The translations under genes were made by a program, and so were the position numbers. From NCBI RefSeq assembly GCF_021556435.1, contig NZ_JAKGCU010000001.1:558001-622000 (forward strand): a DNA stretch of 64,000 bases, in the 5' to 3' direction. The DNA is from Gordonia tangerina (GTDB lineage Bacteria; Actinomycetota; Actinomycetes; Mycobacteriales; Mycobacteriaceae). Each line of letters opens with the position of its first letter. Positions within the stretch are counted from its first letter, which is position 1. Under the pieces are notes generated by a model. It did not search any database and had not been told where the DNA came from. It worked only from the letters and a program-made list of their open reading frames with translations. Below, one piece after another: positions 27,539-36,059 of this stretch.

Positions 27539-28683
27539 CTACCGCGGCACCACCGGTGGTGGCACGTATGTGTTGTTCGCCGCGGCTGATCCGGGCGCGA
27601 CGCCATAGAGGCGCAGCATCACATTGAAGGGACGGAAGCCGACTGGCAACCAGTTCGCCTCTGGCACTCCGGGAGGCCGCACCCGCGCGATGTGAATGGA
27701 GATGGAACCGTCGCGGTCGCGAACCAGGCCCGGTGTGTAGCCGGCGACGACATACTTGTTGATCGGATTGGGGATCATCTCGATGGAATTCGGCGTGTAG
27801 GCCGTCAACAACCATAAGCGGGAGGCCTCGGGGATCACCGATGCCGGAAAGGTGAGGACGTAGCCGCCGGGCCTGGCTGCCGTCGAGCAGTACGCCGGCT
27901 TGGTCGCGGAACGCGTGGTAATAGGCGGCGGTGGCGATTCCGTTGCCGAACTGGATGAGCTCGGTGAGCGACGCGCGGTCGAGGACATTGTCGCCCCAGT
28001 TGCCGAGGTTGGTGAAATGGATCCAATTGTTGCGGTACCGGTTTCCGAGGTAGTTGTTGATCAGCGCGGATGAGATCGGTGCCGACGGCGAAGGTCCGAT
28101 CGAAAGCGGTTGCCAGGGTGCGCTGTCGGGCGACAAAAGAAGGCACCCGCGCCGCATTGTCGGCCGCACGTTGGGTTTGACGCAAGAACTCGACTGGTGC
28201 GGTTTGGATCAGCGTGTCGGCGAGGGTCTTGACGGGAAGGGCGAACTCGGCCACCGGGCGGATGCGGTGGGGCGAGTCGTAGACGTTTCCGTAGGCATCG
28301 AGTAATAGGCCCGAATAGCTGACCGGTGTGTTGGGTACGGTCACCATCACCGGCCCGACCGAGGTGTCGACAGGCGAACTGGCATACAGGGTGTCGTCAT
28401 TGATGTCCACGACGCCCTGATAGAGCGGCGAGATGGTGTCGGTCCGATGAGTCCGTTGTGCGGGGCGACGTCGAACTGGGTTTGCGCGAACCACAACGGA
28501 TAGAACGTCTCCACCTACCGCTTCGTCAGCGCGGACACCGTGTCGGCATGAGCCGGCACAGAAATCAGCGCGGCGGCCGCGACACAAGACGACGGCGACC
28601 GCCATTGTCACCCGAAACGATACTCGCGCAGCAGATCTCGTGAACCGAGCAGGACTGGTGAACCGGGCAGGGCTGGTGGACAT
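27539..28683 (-). pseudogene. DUF1254/DUF1214 family protein, multiply disrupted
   Basis: Pieces of one DUF1254-DUF1214 protein are spread over three frames. The start (ATG 28683, after GGAGG) encodes a signal peptide that shifts frame near 28590. The next piece, continuing to ETFYPLWFAQTQFDVAPHNG, has an in-frame TAG at 28515-28517. A second shift near 28443 returns to the first frame for the DUF1254 core (LYQGVVDINDDTLYASSPVD, GLLLDAYGNVYDSP). A third near 28070 leads to INNYLGNRYRNNWIHFTNLG. A fourth near 27880 leads to the DUF1214 end (PNPINKYVVAGYTPGLVRD, VGFRPFNVMLRLYGVAP). One stop and about four indels in 1.1 kb, while flanking genes are intact, indicate real decay rather than sequencing error. 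Confidence 0.85.
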
Positions 28684-28870
28684 GGCGGCGGCCTCCGCAC
28701 CTCGCGTTCGACGAAGTGTCCGCACGGAAATCGCGGCCGGGCCCGAGCCGACCTGCGCGATTTTGCTGCGAGCCGGGTGTTGCCGGTACCGAAATGTCGG
28801 AATCGGTTCTCTGCGTGGATGGTGACGGGCGCGTGCTCGCCGCGCGGTCAGAGCCGCACGGCGGGCGTAC

Positions 28871-29293
28871 TCAGCGGTGGGTCGGAGTGTCGTCGGGTCC
28901 GGGCTCCACGGGAACCTCGGGCGATGCTCCGTTGCGAGTGCCTCGGTCGTTCTTGACGTCGGGGTCGAGCTTGTCGGCGCGCGCGAACTCGCGCTCGACC
29001 TCGGTACGGGATTTAGCGGCGTGGCCCTGGTGGGTCTGGGCCTCTTCGTTGAGTTGTTTGGCCTCGGCGGCCTTCGCGTCGGCTTCGGCCTGGGCCTTGC
29101 GAGCGCGGGCGTCGGCTTCCTCGGCGATCGCCTCGCGGTGGCGGACCTCGGACACCTGCGAAGTGGCGTTCTCGCGGATCTCGTGTGCTTTGCTGCGGCG
29201 CCGCACGGTGCGCTGACGCAAGAAAAGGGCGATGACTGCAAGTACGACGATCACGATGACGACGGCCAGAATGATCCAGACTGCGGTGTCCAT
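28871..29293 (-). CDS. single-pass membrane protein with coiled-coil tail
   Basis: 140 aa. One N-terminal transmembrane helix (AVWIILAVVIVIVVLAVIAL) is followed by a basic stretch (RQRTVRRRSK) and a long Ala/Glu/Lys/Gln-rich region (about residues 40-105) with the look of a coiled coil, then a Pro/Asp-rich end. The positive charges after the helix suggest the tail is cytoplasmic. ATG 29293 follows GGAG. It diverges from the P-type ATPase gene. Family not recognised beyond small anchored coiled-coil proteins of actinobacteria. Confidence 0.7.
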   Translation of the reverse strand: MDTAVWIILAVVIVIVVLAVIALFLRQRTVRRRSKAHEIRENATSQVSEVRHREAIAEEADARARKAQAEADAKAAEAKQLNEEAQTHQGHAAKSRTEVEREFARADKLDPDVKNDRGTRNGASPEVPVEPGPDDTPTHR

Positions 29294-29511
29294 GATGTTT
29301 CTCCTCACTCGAGTGCACCGGGAGATACCCAGACGGGGTCGATCTCAATCGCGAACCGCGAGGTGGTTTGCGATTTTGTGCGCTCGAGATCGGTGAAATC
29401 CGGCATCGCGCCCGATCGTCCGGCATGATTGTCTGGTGTTTCGCCGAGAAGGCGGGGCGGTCCTCGCCTGGTCGTGAGGCCGCCCACGGGCTCTCTGAGA
29501 GGACCACTTCC

Positions 29512-32241
29512 ATGGCTTCCACTGGTGTCGCAGCGCCTTTGACCGATGCCTACCTCCGCGACACGACCGGCGTGGCCGCCGCGCTCGACGTCGACGCCCG
29601 CGTCGGGCTGACGTCCGCGGAGGCCGCAGGTCGGTTGGCACGTTTCGGCCCCAACGAGGTGACTCCCGAGCCGCCGCCGACACTCTGGGCGGTCTCCCGT
29701 GGTCAGCTGGCGAATCCGATGAACATCATGCTGCTCATCGTTGCCGTCGCCAGCTTCGCGATCGGCCAGTTCGCCACGGGCATCGTGGTAGGGCTGCTGG
29801 TTGTGTTCAACGTGGTGATGGGCACCAAACAGGAGATGAAAGCCCAGGCCAGCGTCGACGCGCTCGCCCAGTTGCAGGTTCCGGTGGCGCGGGTGCGCCG
29901 TGACGGACAGGTGGCCGAGGTGCCGGCCGCCGAGCTGGTACCCGGCGACATCGTGCTGGTGGAGGCGGGCGACCTCGTTCCGGCGGACGGACGACTCCTC
30001 AACTCCGCGACTTTGGAGGTTCAGGAGGCCGCGCTGACCGGTGAAAGTGCGCCGGTGCCCAAGGACTCGGCGCCGATCGCGGGCACGGAGGTCGCGCTGG
30101 GTGACCGCACCAACATGGCATTCCAGAACACCCAGGTCACCCGTGGGTCGGCGCAGTTCGTGGTGACCGCGACCGGAGCCGGCACGCAGATGGGCCGCAT
30201 CGCCGACATGGTCACCGCAACCAAACGGTCCAAGTCGCCGCTGCAGCGCGAACTCGACGGGATGACCAAGGTCTTCGGTTTCCTCGCCTGGGGTGCCGTC
30301 GCGGTCATCGGCATCATCGGACTTCTGCGCGGACAGAACGGCGAAACGCTTGCGTTACTGTGTATCTCCACCGCGATCGCGTCCATCCCCACCGGTCTGC
30401 CGACCTTCGTGCAGACGATGTTGTCCTCGGGTGCACAACATCTCGCCGACGAGAAGGCGGTGGTCAAGTCGCTCGCCGACGTCGAGACCCTCGGCGGCAC
30501 CACCGTCATCAACTCCGATAAGACCGGCACGCTGACGATGAACGCGATGACCGTCACGGCGCTGTATGCGGGGGACCAATGGTTCCGCGTGGAGGGTTCC
30601 GGCTACGCCAAGACCGGCGCAATCCTCGGCGCGGCAGGCGATCTGCCCGACTTCACGCCACTCGCGTTGGGGTTGTGTCTGTGTTCGGACGCCACAGTCG
30701 CCGACGACGAATCGATCATCGGCGATCCGACCGAGGCGGCGTTGGTCGTGTTGGCCGCGAAGATCGGGGTGGACGCCGAGGTCACACGCCGAGCCATCCC
30801 GCGCGTCACCGAGGTCCCATTCGACTCGGACTACAAGTTCATGGCGACATTCCACGACCGTCCCGACACAGTCCACGGCACCGTGGTGGACCAGCCCCAT
30901 CTCGTGGTGGTCAAGGGAGGGCCGGACGTGGTGCTCGATCGGTGCTCCCACGCGCTGCGGCACGGCGATATCGTGCCCGTCGACCAGATGCGCCAGAACA
31001 TCCTCGACGCCAACCGGGAGCTGTCCGAGAAGGGATTGCGCGTGCTCGCGTTCGCCGCGAAAGGGCTCGACGACACCGCAATGGCAGCCGCCACTGCTGA
31101 CCCGATGGCCGCCGTCGGTGATCTCGTGCTGATCGGGCTCGTCGGCATCATCGACCCGCTGCGCGCCGAGGCGACCGCGGCTGTGCACACCGCGCTCGGG
31201 GCGGGGATCGATGTCCGGATGATCACCGGCGACCACACCATCACCGCTCGGGCCATCGCCGACCAACTCGGTCTGGGACCCGGCGTCATCACCGGCACCG
31301 ATCTGCAACATCTCGGCGACGACGAAGTCCGGGCGCAACTGCCCGACCTGCATGTGTTCGGCCGGGTCGCGCCCGAGGACAAACTGCGGTTGGCCCGGCT
31401 CATGCAGGAGGACGGTGACGTGGTCGCGATGACGGGCGATGCCGTCAACGATGCGGCGGCTCTCAAACAGTCCGACATCGGCGTGGCCATGGGCAGCGGC
31501 TCGGAGGTGACCAAACAGGCCGCCAAGATCGTGCTCACCGACGATAACTTCGCCACCCTGGTGCGCGCGGTCGAACTCGGCCGCGACATCTATCGACGCA
31601 TCTCCTCCTACATCCGGTTGCAGCTCACCGTGTTGTCGGCGGTGCTGCAGATGATGGTGTTGGCGACGATCCTCAACATCAACGGCGGCGTTGCACTGTT
31701 GCCGATGCAGCTGTTGTTCTGCAAGTTCTTCGTCATCGTGACGGTGGTGGTCGGGTTCATCGTCGACGCCTCCGATCCCGGCGTCATGCAGCGGCCGCCA
31801 CGCGCCCCGGGAACACGGATCGTCAACGGCCCACAGATCGCTCGCTGGGTGATCAGTGGCTTCCTGATCGCGGGTAGTGCGCTCGCAGTTCTGCAGTGGG
31901 GGCCGGACGAGCCGTCCGCCGATCGCGGTTCGGTGGCGATGACGATGGCGTTCGCCGTGGTTGCCTTCAGCGGCGTCAACCTCGGCGTGGTGATGCGCCG
32001 GGAACGTGAGGCGCCGTGGTCGTCGCCGGTGTTCCCGTACTTCGGGTGGCTGATCGGCGGCTGGTCGCTGGCGTGGGCCGCCGTGGAACTCGGTATGCTC
32101 CAACGTCTGCTGGACACCGTGTCGCTTTCGGGTGGACAGTGGCTCGTCGTCCTCGGTCTGTCGCTGGTCGCGCCGGCCTTTGTCGGGATCGACAAGGCCA
32201 TCCAGTTGCGGCGCATGGCATCTGTCTCCGGTGGCTACTGA
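29512..32241 (+). CDS. cation-translocating P-type ATPase, atypical ion-binding motifs
   Basis: 909 aa, P2-like architecture. TGES (residues 176-179) belongs to the actuator domain; SDKTGTLT (Asp336 is phosphorylated) to the P domain; GDAVNDAAALKQSDIGVAMG lies near 643. An N-terminal cation-ATPase domain is present (LTSAEAAGRLARFGPNEVTP). In TM4 the canonical PEGLP is replaced by PTGLP (293-297). In TM6, where Ca2+/Na+ pumps carry an N-x3-D motif, this protein has LFCKFFVIVTVVVGFIVD (about 734-751). ATG 29512 follows GAGAGGA. The transported ion is therefore not predictable. Confidence 0.88.
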   Translation: MASTGVAAPLTDAYLRDTTGVAAALDVDARVGLTSAEAAGRLARFGPNEVTPEPPPTLWAVSRGQLANPMNIMLLIVAVASFAIGQFATGIVVGLLVVFNVVMGTKQEMKAQASVDALAQLQVPVARVRRDGQVAEVPAAELVPGDIVLVEAGDLVPADGRLLNSATLEVQEAALTGESAPVPKDSAPIAGTEVALGDRTNMAFQNTQVTRGSAQFVVTATGAGTQMGRIADMVTATKRSKSPLQRELDGMTKVFGFLAWGAVAVIGIIGLLRGQNGETLALLCISTAIASIPTGLPTFVQTMLSSGAQHLADEKAVVKSLADVETLGGTTVINSDKTGTLTMNAMTVTALYAGDQWFRVEGSGYAKTGAILGAAGDLPDFTPLALGLCLCSDATVADDESIIGDPTEAALVVLAAKIGVDAEVTRRAIPRVTEVPFDSDYKFMATFHDRPDTVHGTVVDQPHLVVVKGGPDVVLDRCSHALRHGDIVPVDQMRQNILDANRELSEKGLRVLAFAAKGLDDTAMAAATADPMAAVGDLVLIGLVGIIDPLRAEATAAVHTALGAGIDVRMITGDHTITARAIADQLGLGPGVITGTDLQHLGDDEVRAQLPDLHVFGRVAPEDKLRLARLMQEDGDVVAMTGDAVNDAAALKQSDIGVAMGSGSEVTKQAAKIVLTDDNFATLVRAVELGRDIYRRISSYIRLQLTVLSAVLQMMVLATILNINGGVALLPMQLLFCKFFVIVTVVVGFIVDASDPGVMQRPPRAPGTRIVNGPQIARWVISGFLIAGSALAVLQWGPDEPSADRGSVAMTMAFAVVAFSGVNLGVVMRREREAPWSSPVFPYFGWLIGGWSLAWAAVELGMLQRLLDTVSLSGGQWLVVLGLSLVAPAFVGIDKAIQLRRMASVSGGY

Positions 32242-32262
32242 GGCCCGTCACCACCTGTTCCC

Positions 32263-32340
32263 CCTGGAACGAGCTTCACCTCCGGATTCCTGGGGAGCGA
32301 GCTTGCGAGCGTCACCGTTTGTTCCCTGAGGAGCGAGCTT
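32263..32340. repeat. GAGCGAGCTT-type interspersed repeat copies
   Basis: CCTGGGGAGCGAGCTT (32289-32304) and CCTGAGGAGCGAGCTT (32325-32340) differ by one base, and a third imperfect copy with CCTGGAACGAGCTT lies at 32263-32276. They fill the spacer between the P-type ATPase and the DUF1023 gene and resemble the short interspersed repeats common in Gordonia-like genomes. Confidence 0.6.
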
Positions 32341-32415
32341 CACGAAGGGCACGAACAACTCCAACCGTCGCCGGCCACCGTGACACACTGGTCGCAGGAC
32401 GTGAGGGGTCCATCG

Positions 32416-33639
32416 ATGACGACGGCGACGAACCAGGAACGGGCCGGGAGTGTCCGGTCCGCGCTGGACAAGGTGCGTCCCGGCGCGTCGCCTCCGGACC
32501 TACTCGGGATGACGGCAACCGAACGCGCCCGCTGGTGGGCTGGGCTCACACCCACCGAGCAGGTCTCAGTCGGGCTCGCTTTTCCCGAGATCATCGGTGT
32601 CGGACAGGGTTTGCCCGCATCGGTGCGCGACAGGGCCAACCGCCTGCTGCTCGACCGCGACCTCGCCCAGGCGCAGGCTGTGGTCACGCTCGAGGATCGC
32701 AGCGACGATGCCCGGAGAACACTGCGCAACGCACAATCGGTGCGCGCAGGCCTCGTGAAGGCGCAACAGACGGCACCTGGCGCCGCGGTCACGCTCTATG
32801 CCTATGACCCGCACGCTTTCGGCGAGGACGGCAAGGCCGTCGTCGCCGTCGGTGATCTGGACTCCGCACGCAACGTCGCATGGTTGGTCCCGGGCGCCGG
32901 CACCGAGATCTCCACGACCCCGGGCAACGTGCAGAACGCGGCCGACCTGTACAAGCAGGCCGGCGGGGAGCTCGGTGATGTCGCCGTGGTGACCTGGATC
33001 GGCTACGACGCACCCAGCGGTGCCGATCTCGGTGCGATCGTGGGGACCGGTTCGGCCCGCGATGGCGGTCGGATGCTCGCCGATGACATCGGCGGGTTCA
33101 TCGCCGCTCGAGAACAATTGGGGGTCGGAGATGACGACCACCTCAACCTCGGACTCATCGGCCACAGCTATGGATCGACGACGGTCGGCTGGGCCGGCGA
33201 CAACGGGCGCCTGTCAGGTGCCCTCGACACGGTCACGATGCTGGGGTCGCCGGGTGCCGGTGGCGTCGCGACGGCCGATGAGTTCGGGATCGGGGCGCGC
33301 AACGTCTTCGTGGGTGCGGCATCCGACGACGCCATCGGACACCTGGGCGGGGCCACGTCGACCACCGGCATCGGCGGATTGGGTATCGATCCCGCCACAA
33401 CCGCTTTCGGGGCGCAACGTTTCCGTGCCGAGGGCGGCGACCTCGCGCCGGTTGTCGGCAACCACAGCAGCTACTTCCAGATCGGTTCGGAATCGTTGGA
33501 GAACCTGGGACGGATCGTGTCGGGCCGAGGTGGTGACATCACGCGCGAGAACCGACGCAGCGTGGCAGATGTCGTGGCCGGTCAGCTGTCCGGCGGGCGT
33601 CGCGATCCGGCCGTCGACTCCCGAAAGGCAGGACGGTGA
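32416..33639 (+). CDS. DUF1023-type alpha/beta hydrolase
   Basis: 407 aa. The N-terminal 130 residues are helical. The C-terminal alpha/beta-hydrolase domain contains VAWLVPGAGTEISTTPGNVQ, DVAVVTWIGYDAPSGADLGA and the nucleophile elbow LGLIGHSYGSTTVGWAG (Ser in GHSYGS), all typical of DUF1023 proteins. NVFVGAASDDAIGHLGG and VVGNHSSYFQIGSESLENLG supply the probable acid and histidine. ATG 32416 is preferred with GAGGGG upstream; GTG 32380 would add 12 residues. It overlaps the next gene by 4 nt, so the two proteins are co-translated. Substrate unknown. Confidence 0.83.
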   Translation: MTTATNQERAGSVRSALDKVRPGASPPDLLGMTATERARWWAGLTPTEQVSVGLAFPEIIGVGQGLPASVRDRANRLLLDRDLAQAQAVVTLEDRSDDARRTLRNAQSVRAGLVKAQQTAPGAAVTLYAYDPHAFGEDGKAVVAVGDLDSARNVAWLVPGAGTEISTTPGNVQNAADLYKQAGGELGDVAVVTWIGYDAPSGADLGAIVGTGSARDGGRMLADDIGGFIAAREQLGVGDDDHLNLGLIGHSYGSTTVGWAGDNGRLSGALDTVTMLGSPGAGGVATADEFGIGARNVFVGAASDDAIGHLGGATSTTGIGGLGIDPATTAFGAQRFRAEGGDLAPVVGNHSSYFQIGSESLENLGRIVSGRGGDITRENRRSVADVVAGQLSGGRRDPAVDSRKAGR

Positions 33640-34160
33640 GAGCGAGTTCCTCAGCACCATTACCAGATCGGACATCAGCCGTCGACGATGAACGGCCACT
33701 GACCGCTGCGCAGAGCGCGGTGGTGCGCCGACGTGCCAGGGAGGTCACGCAGGCAATCATCGACCTGCTGGTCGACGCCGAACACGTCATCCTCGACGAT
33801 CGGGCATCCACCGAGGAGTGGGCCGGCTGCTGCGCAGTCGCCGATTCGCTCACCTACGGCACGCATTACAACGGTGTGCTGTACTCCGCACACATCGTCT
33901 TTGCATCGGACGTCGGCATCGACGTCGGGCGCCTGCACGAGGTTCTCGCTCCGGTGGGTATCGGGTGGCATGACGATGACCCCGGCATCGGCGCGGTGGG
34001 GATCTTCCGGGTCGCTGTCGACACCACGCGGCTGCACATCCGGCTGACCACTCCGTGCTACTTCATCCGGGAACTCGGCGTTGCCGACGGCGGCACCTTG
34101 CCCGCTGTCGAGATCACCACGGTCACCGGGTTTCTCACCCGCTCCTGGGTTCGCCGCTAG
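33636..34160 (+). CDS. hypothetical protein translationally coupled to DUF1023 hydrolase
   Basis: 174 aa; no family recognised. An N-terminal helix (AVVRRRAREVTQAIIDLLVD) is followed by an alternating hydrophobic pattern: LTYGTHYNGVLYSAHIVFAS, VGIFRVAVDTTRLHIRLTTP, CYFIRELGVADGG. No signal peptide or membrane segment starts at GTG 33636, which lies in the overlap with the hydrolase stop (GTGA). The tight coupling suggests a partner, inhibitor or chaperone of the hydrolase. Confidence 0.7.
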   Translation: MRASSSAPLPDRTSAVDDERPLTAAQSAVVRRRAREVTQAIIDLLVDAEHVILDDRASTEEWAGCCAVADSLTYGTHYNGVLYSAHIVFASDVGIDVGRLHEVLAPVGIGWHDDDPGIGAVGIFRVAVDTTRLHIRLTTPCYFIRELGVADGGTLPAVEITTVTGFLTRSWVRR

Positions 34161-34263
34161 CGATCTGCGCCGATCCCCCGGGCGAGTAGTCGGCCGATGA
34201 ATCACGGCCGCGGGTTTTGTCTGTTCTTGTGGCACGCGATCGAGATCGAAGAGAGGAGAACAC

Positions 34264-35085
34264 ATGCGCAAGCTCGTCGTGACTCAGAACATCACCCTCG
34301 ACGGTTCCATCGAGATGCTGACCACCTGGTTCGACCCGACCGAGGACGCCCCTGACCTCATCGAGGAATCGCACCGACAAGACGCCGCGGCGGAGGCCCT
34401 TCTGGTGGGACGACAAACCTTCGAAGATTTCCGTGGATACTGGCCACACCAACACGACGATCCGACTGGCATCTCCGACTATCTGAATGCGGTGCACAAG
34501 TACGTCGTCTCGTCGACGATGGCCGACCCCGCCTGGCAGAACTCGACTGTGCTGGCGGCCGAAGACGTGGCGCGGCAGGTGAACGACCTCAAGCACCGGG
34601 ACGGCAAGGACATTGTGGTCACCGGCAGCATCTCACTGACACACGAGCTGATCTCGGCGCGGCTCGTCGACGAGTTCCGGCTCTTCGTTTATCTCACGGT
34701 GCAGGGACGCGGACGCCGCCTGTTCCCGCAAGGCGCTGAGCCGCCGCAGTGGTCTCGGTCAGCTGGATCCTGGCGGGTGCTGTGGCCATCCCGTGATCTG
34801 TCCGGCGTTGTGTCTCGACTTCACACCATCGGCGTCGTAGGCCGTTTCCTCGAGGCTGCGGCGGGGCATGCTCGTGACATGGCGATCAGCAAAGACGACA
34901 AGGTCGAATGGAACACGTCGCAGGGCACGACGGAAGGACACGCCCGCGAGAAGCGGGTCTCGGAGTTCACTTTCGAGGGGCAAAAGTTCAATGCCAGCAA
35001 GGAGGAGCCGTACTGGATCGTGGAGTCGTCGAAGACCGGCGCCAAGGCTGCACACAAGGAATCGTCCTTGACGAAGAAACAGTGA
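34264..35085 (+). CDS. dihydrofolate-reductase/RibD-like protein running into a DUF2945 domain
   Basis: The 273-aa ORF begins as a RibD_C/DHFR-fold reductase: MRKLVVTQNITLDGSIEM, ALLVGRQTFEDFRGYWPHQH, KDIVVTGSISLTHELISARL and VDEFRLFVYLTVQGRGRRLF. After GAEPPQ (about residue 162), where the last beta strands should follow, the sequence WSRSAGSWRVLWPSRDL has no family character; the other plus frame reads VVSVSWILAGAVAIP and then a stop, closer to a DHFR-type end. A frameshift near 34740-34760 probably extended the ORF into the downstream DUF2945 gene. ATG 34264 follows GAGAGGAGA. Either a recent fusion or a damaged reductase. Confidence 0.65.
   Translation: MRKLVVTQNITLDGSIEMLTTWFDPTEDAPDLIEESHRQDAAAEALLVGRQTFEDFRGYWPHQHDDPTGISDYLNAVHKYVVSSTMADPAWQNSTVLAAEDVARQVNDLKHRDGKDIVVTGSISLTHELISARLVDEFRLFVYLTVQGRGRRLFPQGAEPPQWSRSAGSWRVLWPSRDLSGVVSRLHTIGVVGRFLEAAAGHARDMAISKDDKVEWNTSQGTTEGHAREKRVSEFTFEGQKFNASKEEPYWIVESSKTGAKAAHKESSLTKKQ
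34879..35085 (+). CDS. DUF2945 (HVA1/TUDOR-like) small protein, possible independent start
   Basis: 68 aa from ATG 34879: ISKDDKVEWNTSQGTTEGHA, REKRVSEFTFEGQKFNASKE and PYWIVESSKTGAKAAHKES match the complete small DUF2945 domain, which normally occurs as a stand-alone protein of about 65-70 aa. It is in frame with the reductase ORF above. No strong ribosome binding site is seen before this ATG. Role unknown; family members are often stress-associated. Confidence 0.6.
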   Translation: MAISKDDKVEWNTSQGTTEGHAREKRVSEFTFEGQKFNASKEEPYWIVESSKTGAKAAHKESSLTKKQ

Positions 35086-35117
35086 TGCTCAGAAGCGGGT
35101 CACGGTGTCTCGGCCGA

Positions 35118-35891
35118 TCATGAGTCCGTCCACACCGGATCACGCTTGCCGAGGAACGCAGACATCCCTTCCTGGGCGTCGCAGGTCAGTGCGTTCGTCG
35201 CCATCGTCTCCTGCATGAGCGCATACGCGTCTGCTTCGCTCTCATCGATCTGCTGGTAGAAGGCCTTCTTGCCGATAGCAACCGTCATCGCGCTCGACGC
35301 CGCCACCTTCTGCGCCAGGTCCATGACTGTCGAGCCCAGCGCGTCGTCGTCGACGACGTCGTTGACCAGGCCCCAGTCGGCGGCCGTGGTCGCGTCGATT
35401 GCGTCGCCGGTGAGCAGCATCTTCATGGCGCGTTTGCGCCCGACGGCCCGGCTGAGGGCGACCATCGGGGTGGAGCAGAACAGGCCGATCTTGACGCCCG
35501 GCGTGCTGAACATGGCCGAGCGTGCGGCGACGGCGAGATCACACGTCGCGACCAACTGACAACCGGCGGCGAAGGCAAAGCCGGCGACCTCGGCGATGAC
35601 TGGTTGCCGAACGGCGTGCACCGCCGAGATCATCTCGGTGCACGCGGAGAACACCGCGCGTTCGTCGTCGAGAGTCCGGTCGACCAGTTCGGACAGGTCG
35701 TGGCCGGCGGAGAAGGCCGGACCGAGTGCCCGGATCACGATCACCCGGACCTCGGACGTGAGGCCGAACTCGTGCAGCGCGGCCGTAATCGCCGTCATCG
35801 TCTCGGTCGACAACGGATTGCGGCGACGTGCATCGGTGAGGGTGATCACCCCGATGCTGTCGTCGCGGGTGATGTCGATTCCGTGTGACAT
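35118..35891 (-). CDS. enoyl-CoA hydratase/isomerase family protein
   Basis: 257-aa crotonase-fold protein. Oxyanion-hole segments are ALGPAFSAGHDLSELVD and VAGFAFAAGCQLVATCDLAV; the substrate-pocket region is TPGVKIGLFCSTPMVALSRA. SAGHDL and GLFCSTP resemble the ECHDC3-like subgroup. A glutamate equivalent to the second catalytic Glu of hydratases is not evident at GLFCST, so it may not be a classic beta-oxidation hydratase. ATG 35891 follows AAGGAGG by 5 nt, a strong start. Confidence 0.87.
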   Translation of the reverse strand: MSHGIDITRDDSIGVITLTDARRRNPLSTETMTAITAALHEFGLTSEVRVIVIRALGPAFSAGHDLSELVDRTLDDERAVFSACTEMISAVHAVRQPVIAEVAGFAFAAGCQLVATCDLAVAARSAMFSTPGVKIGLFCSTPMVALSRAVGRKRAMKMLLTGDAIDATTAADWGLVNDVVDDDALGSTVMDLAQKVAASSAMTVAIGKKAFYQQIDESEADAYALMQETMATNALTCDAQEGMSAFLGKRDPVWTDS

Positions 35892-36059
35892 GACGGCCTC
35901 CTTGCCCGAGTCCCCCCGGACGGTTGTAGCACGCACGCCCCGCCCGGACAGGCCGACTGCCACACGTGTTCTTCCCCGGGTTTCGTTTCGCTCGCCGCCG
36001 AGTAACAGGCGGGAAGGAAACGATGCCCGGGGAAGAATGTCAGCTTTCGGCGATCGGGG

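Noticed and set aside
27835-29241. Long 468-codon minus-strand frame covering the DUF1254 part as an intact gene
   Set aside because: It is continuous only because two frameshifts cancel; the first 190 codons are out of any natural gene and the C-terminal DUF1214 domain lies in other frames.
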